A stretch of 10,322 nt of DNA from Methanosarcinaceae archaeon. GTDB taxonomy: Archaea > Halobacteriota > Methanosarcinia > Methanosarcinales > Methanosarcinaceae. The translations under genes and the position numbers were made by a program. The stretch spans positions 1 through 10,322 of the forward strand of contig DQIO01000254.1 in the NCBI GenBank assembly GCA_020793555.1, read 5' to 3'. Below, in pieces: positions 6,633-10,322 of this stretch (its first letter is position 1; each line of letters opens with the position of its first letter). Under the pieces are notes generated by a model. It had not been told where the DNA came from and did not search any database. It saw nothing but the letters and a program-made list of their open reading frames with translations.

Positions 6633-7973
6633 TTATTGATATCTTTCAACCAATTCCAACCCTTCCAACATCAATTCCTCTGCTTTTGCTTTTGTTTTTG
6701 ATTCAGCAAATATCCGAATGATCGGTTCGGTTCCGGATGGTCGGATAAGTACCCAGCCATCGTCATACCATATCTTGACCCCGTCCATTGTATCGACTTT
6801 TGCAACACTCTTTAAAACATCTGCTGTTACACGTTCCATGGTTGCCGTGAGATTCTTGCAAACCGTCTTTGTTTTGGAATTGAAATACACAGGTACGCTT
6901 TTGGCGAACTCAGACAGGGTTGTTCCTGCTGCTATAATTTCCAGCAATTTTACGCAGGCCATACCGCCGTCACGACAGTACTGATACTCAGGGAAGATCA
7001 AACCTCCATTTCCCTCTCCACCAAACACGGCGTCGGTTTCCATCATTTTCCGTGCCACATTGATAGAACCGACCGCAGTCCAGATGAGCTCAACACCTGC
7101 CTCTTCTGCAATATCAGCCATACGCTGGGATGAACTGACAGGTGTAACAATGACTCCTTTTTCGCGGCTTAAAATATACTTTGCCATCATGGCGAGTAGT
7201 ACTTCTTCATCAATGAAATCGCCGTTCTCGTCAACAAAAACGGCACGGTCAGCGTCACCATCTTGTGCAACACCCATATCTGCACCTGTTGTCCTGACAA
7301 TTTCCGCAAGTTCTGTCAGCACATCGGGCGTTGGTTCGGGATTGCGCCATGGAAATGTGCCGTCAAGTTGTGCATTAATTGTTATGACATCACACCCAAG
7401 CTTTTGAAGCAAAAACGGCAGGGTGACGGAACCTGCACCGCATCCGGTATCTGTTACAACTTTCAACCGTTTTTCCCGAATGTTTTGTGCATCCACGTGA
7501 TCGATGATTCCCTGAATGTAATACTCATTTGCGTTATTGGCTGTTCGCAAATCCCCTGTCCTGTCCCAGTTTGCGGATGCGAATTGTTTGGAATAGTATA
7601 TCTTTTCTACCTCGCTCTCACCCTCACGCGAAAATTCACTTCCATCTCCTGCGATTAATTTGATCCCATTATACTCGCGCGGGTTGTGTGATGCAGTTAT
7701 CATTATTCCTGCATCCGCATGGTCGCGTACATAATACTGTAAAGCCGGAACCGGCACGGTTCCGACATCAATGACCGTAAGACCTGCTGATAGTGCACCT
7801 GCGATCGCGGCTGATTTTAGCATCTCCCCTGACATCCGTGTGTCGCGCCCGATTGCAATCGTTCCTTTTGAATCCATGTATGTGCCAAGACTCTTTGCCA
7901 CATCGATCGCAAGTTGCGGTGTGATGTAGTCGTTAGCAATACCCCTTACTCCATTTGTTCCAAAAAATGCCAT
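6633..7973 (-). CDS. glmM: Phosphoglucosamine mutase / phosphohexomutase
   Basis: A 446-residue alpha-D-phosphohexomutase with all four domains in order. FGTNGVRG is at the N terminus. The phosphoserine loop TASHNP has S95. The metal loop DGDADR contains D238, D240 and D242. The sugar-specificity loop GEGNGG is at 319-324, and the phosphate-binding loop RPSGTEP is at 411-417. It moves phosphate between C6 and C1 of a hexose phosphate, most likely glucosamine-6-phosphate to glucosamine-1-phosphate for UDP-GlcNAc synthesis in the cytosol. The opening FGTNGVRG and the EGNGG loop favour GlmM, but archaeal members can also act on mannose or glucose phosphates. GGTGA lies 6 nt before the ATG, and a TATA-like box is at 8019-8027. 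Confidence 0.93.
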   Translation of the reverse strand: MAFFGTNGVRGIANDYITPQLAIDVAKSLGTYMDSKGTIAIGRDTRMSGEMLKSAAIAGALSAGLTVIDVGTVPVPALQYYVRDHADAGIMITASHNPREYNGIKLIAGDGSEFSREGESEVEKIYYSKQFASANWDRTGDLRTANNANEYYIQGIIDHVDAQNIREKRLKVVTDTGCGAGSVTLPFLLQKLGCDVITINAQLDGTFPWRNPEPTPDVLTELAEIVRTTGADMGVAQDGDADRAVFVDENGDFIDEEVLLAMMAKYILSREKGVIVTPVSSSQRMADIAEEAGVELIWTAVGSINVARKMMETDAVFGGEGNGGLIFPEYQYCRDGGMACVKLLEIIAAGTTLSEFAKSVPVYFNSKTKTVCKNLTATMERVTADVLKSVAKVDTMDGVKIWYDDGWVLIRPSGTEPIIRIFAESKTKAKAEELMLEGLELVERYQ

Positions 7974-8018
7974 TTTGAATCACCATTGTCCATTCTACTT
8001 TCTTTAATATTGTTGATA

Positions 8019-8027
8019 CTGTATATT
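8019..8027 (-). promoter_or_regulatory. Candidate glmM TATA box
   Basis: The minus-strand sequence AATATACAG is centred about 50 nt before the glmM ATG, predicting a leader of about 25 nt that includes the GGTGA ribosome site. Confidence 0.4.
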
Positions 8028-8179
8028 AGATTTTGCGGCAACGATTTGCTCAGAAAAACATGAAAAATGAAAATGTGTGATCACATATATCCGAACAAAT
8101 GAACAAAAACAAATTGTGATTGGACTATATTCGATAGCCCCATCTTGCAATAGAATCTAAACCTTATATTCCGCATGTA

Positions 8180-8208
8180 TGTTTTGAAAAAAATCTTTTT
8201 CTTAAACA
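8180..8208. repeat. AT-rich hairpin
   Basis: TGTTT then GAAAAA on the left pairs with TTTTTC then AAACA on the right across an AATC loop, with a small internal T/TT bulge: 11 base pairs in 29 nt. No gene or promoter explains it. It could be an RNA 3' end or simply AT-rich symmetry. Confidence 0.35.
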
Positions 8209-8306
8209 TTGAATAATGTCGAATGATTGTGGTTTTCAGTATTTTTGTACAAATTGTTCGGAAAGATGCATGTCTATTTTCTGCCGAAGTTGGTAAAACA
8301 TATATT

Positions 8307-8323
8307 AAAAACATATTGTTTTT
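8307..8323 (-). terminator. Inverted repeat downstream of the toroid protein gene
   Basis: AAAAACA (8307-8313) and TGTTTTT (8317-8323) are perfect 7-bp arms with a TAT loop, 35 bp past the stop codon. The stem ends in a U-tract in either direction, fitting a weak terminator, though the stem is AT-rich. Confidence 0.35.
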
Positions 8324-8357
8324 GATCTTTCGCTGAGTATTTTAGATTCCAATTTCG

Positions 8358-9095
8358 TCAGGTTAACTTTGGGGTATCAACTCTTTTCACCTCACTCATC
8401 CACATCCCAATCGTGATCAACCCCAGCGCCGTAGCAGTAACATCCCCATCTCCTTTACCCCACGACCCGTTATCATTCATCTCCCTAAGTAACCACTGAA
8501 CAGGCACATCAAGTTCATCCTTAAATCCCACAAGCATCAGCGCCTGCATAACAATATTGCTCGTTGATATGAACTTCCAGCCACCATCCGTCTCGCGCTC
8601 TGAAAGTATCCACTCTGCGCGCTCATTGATAAAATCGCGATAAACGGCACTGTCCGAGAGTTTGTCTTGCTTCCACAAAGCAGTGATAATAAGAGCTGTT
8701 GTCCCGACATGCTCCCAATCCGCACTATAATTTTCAACAACCCACCTGCACCCATTCTCATTAGATTCACCCATATCCGCAAGAGCCGCCAGTGAGTATG
8801 TTGTATCGTACACATCCTCGTTCCACGAACCGTCGTGCTGCCGGCTTAAAAGCCATCGTTTCGAATCGTTAAACATAATCCCGATAACTGCCAGAGCAGA
8901 ACACGCTCTTGCAGTTTCCCGAACCGAATCATTCCATGCGCCTTCCTGTTTCATGCGAATCAGGCACGCTGTATCATCATTGTTTGGTATGTCCCACAGC
9001 GCGCAGGCTGAGACAATACGGGAAAGTTTCTTGGCAGAGTCCGGTTGCTGGGTTTTTATCCACTTAAATGATTTTTGTACGGCATCAATATCCAT
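8358..9095 (-). CDS. Alpha/alpha-toroid protein (prenyltransferase/terpene cyclase-type repeats), function unknown
   Basis: From the ATG at 9095 the protein has 245 residues and at least four repeats of the form W-L-L-x(5)-D-G-S-W followed by a small-residue helix. They lie at about 50-72 (EGAWNDSVRETARACSALAVIG), 81-108, 162-190 and 201-230, and match the QW-like repeats of squalene cyclase and prenyltransferase toroids. The length is about one toroid, half a class II cyclase. The segment NNDDTA (38-43) resembles the cyclase DxDDTA motif with its first Asp replaced by Asn, so catalysis is doubtful. No signal peptide is seen. The frame extends to 9248, but that extension reads through the repeat array. 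TAAATA at 9119-9124, 26 nt before the ATG, and no Shine-Dalgarno support a leaderless start at 9095. Confidence 0.75.
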   Translation of the reverse strand: MDIDAVQKSFKWIKTQQPDSAKKLSRIVSACALWDIPNNDDTACLIRMKQEGAWNDSVRETARACSALAVIGIMFNDSKRWLLSRQHDGSWNEDVYDTTYSLAALADMGESNENGCRWVVENYSADWEHVGTTALIITALWKQDKLSDSAVYRDFINERAEWILSERETDGGWKFISTSNIVMQALMLVGFKDELDVPVQWLLREMNDNGSWGKGDGDVTATALGLITIGMWMSEVKRVDTPKLT

Positions 9096-9118
9096 GGAAT
9101 ATAAGATGCAGCAATCGG

Positions 9119-9124
9119 TATTTA
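9119..9124 (-). promoter_or_regulatory. TATA-like box of the toroid protein gene
   Basis: Minus-strand TAAATA, in the context ACTAAATACC, is centred about 26 nt upstream of the ATG at 9095, which would give a leaderless mRNA and supports that start over the longer frame. Confidence 0.45.
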
Positions 9125-9193
9125 GTGTTTCTTTTTTGGTATTGAATTTTTGTTCATTTTGGGTTTTTGATATTTGTTCAACCGGTGCTGCGA

Positions 9194-9213
9194 CCGCGCG
9201 AAGCGCGCACGTT
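9194..9213. repeat. GC-rich hairpin element, copy 1
   Basis: The consensus CCGCGCGAARCGCGCRCGTT is shared with 9858-9877. Inside it GCGCG pairs with CGCGC across a 3-nt loop. It sits about 11 bp before the first A-run of the tandem array and stands out sharply from its AT-rich surroundings. Confidence 0.6.
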
Positions 9214-9218
9214 CCCAA

Positions 9219-9657
9219 ATACATAAAAAAGCACATTGGCTGACACACGTATTATATGCAAGTATACATAAAAAAGCACATTGGCTGACACACGTATTAT
9301 ATGCAAGTATACATGAAAAACACACATAGCTATTGCACGCGGATTATGTGTGAGTATACATGAAAAAACACACATAGCCATTGCACGCGGATTATGTGTG
9401 AGTATACATGAAAAAACACACATAGCCATTGCACGCGGATTATGTGTGAGTATACATGAAAAAACACACATAGCCATTGCACGCGGATTATGTGTGAGTA
9501 TACATGAAAAAACACACATAGCCATTGCACGCGGATTATGTGTAAGTACACATAAAAAAACACATAGCCATTGCACGCGGATTATGTGTAAGTACACATA
9601 AAAAAACACATAGCCATTGCACGCGGATTATACGCAAGTATACATGGAAAAAATACA
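9219..9657. repeat. Tandem array of 45-48 bp repeats, nine copies in three classes
   Basis: The anchor AGTA recurs at 9261, 9306, 9353, 9401, 9449, 9497, 9545, 9591 and 9637, so the period is 45, 47, 48, 48, 48, 48, 46 and 46 bp. The first two units contain GCACATTGGCTGACACACG, the middle units CACACATAGCCATTGCACG and the last ones CACATAGCCATTGCACG. In the middle class TATGTGTG and CACACATA form an 8-bp inverted repeat across each unit junction. No unit holds a unique spacer, so this is not CRISPR. Reading frames through the array exist because 48 is divisible by 3 and the unit lacks stops in several frames. Confidence 0.9.
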
Positions 9658-9890
9658 AGTTCTTGTTTGTCATTGGCGTGGAAACTTGCCGCCTGCGGCG
9701 GTTGCTGCGTTTTTAAAACTCAAGTCGATACCGATGTCGCTCCTTGTACTCTCCCTGCTTACCCGGATTCCACTGGCTCGAATGCCCGAATTAGCCTGTT
9801 ACCCTTCATATGTGATCAACAACTTTCTCGCTGCACAAAAGACAGTTTTCGTTCACTCCGCGCGAAACGCGCGCGTTTCTGCATGACTGT
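9646..9890. other. Non-repeat block interrupting the repeat array
   Basis: About 245 bp of different composition separate the array from one further repeat copy. The block contains a GC-rich hairpin (CCGCC/GGCGG, 9689-9701) and ends with GC hairpin copy 2. Plus-strand frames of 89 and 103 codons cross it, but they also run into repeat or hairpin sequence and match no family I know. It may be a small insertion or degraded gene remnant. Confidence 0.45.
9858..9877. repeat. GC-rich hairpin element, copy 2
   Basis: It matches copy 1 at 9194-9213 except at the two R positions (A and G here, G and A there). GCGCG pairs with CGCGC across AAA. It lies about 13 bp before the A-run of the solo repeat, the same arrangement as copy 1 before the array. 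Confidence 0.6.
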
Positions 9891-9934
9891 AAAAACACAT
9901 AGCCATTACACACGGATTATATGCAAGTATATAC
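9891..9934. repeat. Solo copy of the 45-48 bp repeat
   Basis: AAAAACACATAGCCATTACA followed by CACGGATTATATGCAAGTAT matches the array unit with a few changes. Its left half follows the middle and late classes (ACACATAGCCATT), while its right half follows the early class (ATATGCAAGTAT), so it is a hybrid of the array classes. Confidence 0.8.
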
Positions 9935-10040
9935 AAAAGGGGCGCATACTTTTGCAGGTCACCAGAAAGCACATATGAAATAAAAGGAGAGCGAATCAAC
10001 ATCGAGCGGGCTGTTTATCTTGCAACAAAGAGTATATACG

Positions 10041-10111
10041 AACCGCAGGGATTGGAGAGGTCGCACAGAGTTATTGTTTAATCTCTGCGTTCCTCAGCGA
10101 TCTCTGCGGTT
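10041..10111. repeat. CCGCAG-bounded hairpin element, copy 2
   Basis: AACCGCAG (10041-10048) and CTGCGGTT (10104-10111) are perfect 8-bp ends of a 71-bp imperfect palindrome. The inner arms also pair partly, with GAGG against CCTC and CAGAG against CTCTG. The ends and the CTCTGCG strings relate it to the 136-bp element at 1999-2134. Confidence 0.6.
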
Positions 10112-10205
10112 ATTTTATCCATGACTGATTGTCACACAACATCTGAATATATTGTATATTTGTCAAATTGGTTGCACTGCCTACACAATGTTAGGGAGAA
10201 ACATA

Positions 10206-10265
10206 AAAGAAAAGAAAAGAAAAGAATGTTGGTTGGTTTGTTGGTTGGTTTGTTGGTTGGTTGTT
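10206..10265 (+). repeat. AAAAG and GTTGGTTGGTTT microsatellites
   Basis: Four AAAAG-type units (about 10204-10225) are followed at once by three 12-bp units GTTGGTTGGTTT/G (10228-10263). The second tract has six GG doublets separated by 2- or 6-nt loops, a pattern able to form a two-tier G-quadruplex. Confidence 0.75.
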
Positions 10266-10275
10266 ACCGATAACG

Positions 10276-10312
10276 TTCAACCAAAAATGTTGAATGAGAT
10301 CTATGATCTCAT
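10276..10312. repeat. Adjacent short hairpins at the window edge
   Basis: TTCAAC (10276-10281) pairs with GTTGAA (10289-10294), and ATGAGATC (10294-10301) pairs perfectly with GATCTCAT (10305-10312) over a TAT loop. They may belong to the promoter or terminator of a gene beyond the window. Confidence 0.45.
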
Positions 10313-10322
10313 CCAATCGTCC

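Larger units (their letters stand above)
7974..8357. other. AT-rich intergenic region between glmM and the toroid protein gene
   Basis: This 384-bp region contains the glmM promoter, a perfect palindrome TGTGATCACA (8076-8085), an AT-rich hairpin at 8180-8208 and an inverted repeat at 8307-8323. A 77-codon minus-strand frame at 8081-8314 has low-complexity composition and no family resemblance, so I do not treat it as a gene. Confidence 0.55.
9096..10322. other. Gene-free repeat mosaic
   Basis: I see no convincing gene in these 1.2 kb. In order they hold the toroid gene promoter, GC hairpin copy 1, the tandem array, an unrelated block, GC hairpin copy 2, a solo repeat, a short start-less coding-like frame, a CCGCAG-bounded hairpin, an AAAAG microsatellite, a GTTGG microsatellite and several short hairpins at the window edge. 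Confidence 0.65.

Noticed and set aside
8081..8314. 77-codon minus-strand frame in the glmM upstream gap
   Set aside because: Phe/Lys/Ile-rich translation of AT-rich intergenic DNA, without a ribosome site or recognisable motif.
9096..9248. 51-residue N-terminal extension of the toroid protein
   Set aside because: It reads through the GC hairpin and the first repeat unit, and the toroid homology begins only after the ATG at 9095, which has a TATA-like box at the right distance.
9178..9609. 143-codon minus-strand frame encoding 16-residue repeats, with other frames open over the same array
   Set aside because: The frames exist only because the 48-bp period is a multiple of three and the unit lacks stops. 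Several frames are open on both strands at once, and unit lengths of 45-47 bp shift the frame elsewhere.
9219..9657. CRISPR array
   Set aside because: Units are contiguous copies with no variable spacers, and no cas genes are present.
9617..9978. Plus-strand frames of 89 and 103 codons
   Set aside because: They overlap in different frames, run into hairpin and repeat sequence, and resemble no protein family.

Overview
The window looks archaeal, most likely from a euryarchaeon related to the methanogens and anaerobic methanotrophs. Three things point that way: an aIF1/SUI1 initiation factor with an N-terminal Cys cluster, an Nre-type DNA repair protein ending in a PCNA-interacting peptide, and AT-rich TATA boxes, two of them about 26 nt from an ATG with no Shine-Dalgarno (leaderless mRNAs). 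The genus cannot be fixed from this sequence alone.

Layout. Nearly everything is on the minus strand. Positions 69-1795 hold a phosphate unit: a PiT phosphate permease overlapping a PhoU-like DUF47 partner by 4 bp. Positions 1796-2199 are intergenic and contain a 136-bp inverted-repeat element bounded by ACCGCAGAG. Positions 2200-5597 form a same-strand cluster read iscS, iscU, a small HTH regulator with two CxxC pairs, then nre. The regulator and nre overlap or nearly touch. The iscS-iscU gap carries three near-palindromic boxes spaced exactly 18 bp. Positions 5783-6533 hold aIF1 and a divergent DUF192 gene, the only confident plus-strand gene, with a 7+6+7 bp inverted repeat between them. 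A terminator-like hairpin separates DUF192 from the convergent glmM/phosphomannomutase-type gene at 6633-7973.

Positions 8358-9095 encode an alpha/alpha-toroid (terpene cyclase/prenyltransferase-repeat) protein of unknown function. Upstream of it, 9096-10322 has no convincing gene and is a repeat mosaic: a 45-48 bp tandem array of nine copies in three sequence classes, a solo copy about 245 bp further on, two near-identical GC-rich hairpins each just ahead of a repeat block, a second CCGCAG-bounded element, a 12-bp G-rich microsatellite and a set of hairpins at the window edge.

How it fits together. IscS and IscU are a minimal cysteine desulfurase/scaffold pair for Fe-S assembly. The downstream Cys4 regulator could sense Fe-S or zinc status, but that is inference. 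The PiT/DUF47, aIF1, DUF192 and GlmM genes are ordinary housekeeping genes. The unexplained material is the 9.2-10.3 kb repeat region, the operator-like repeat arrays and the toroid protein.
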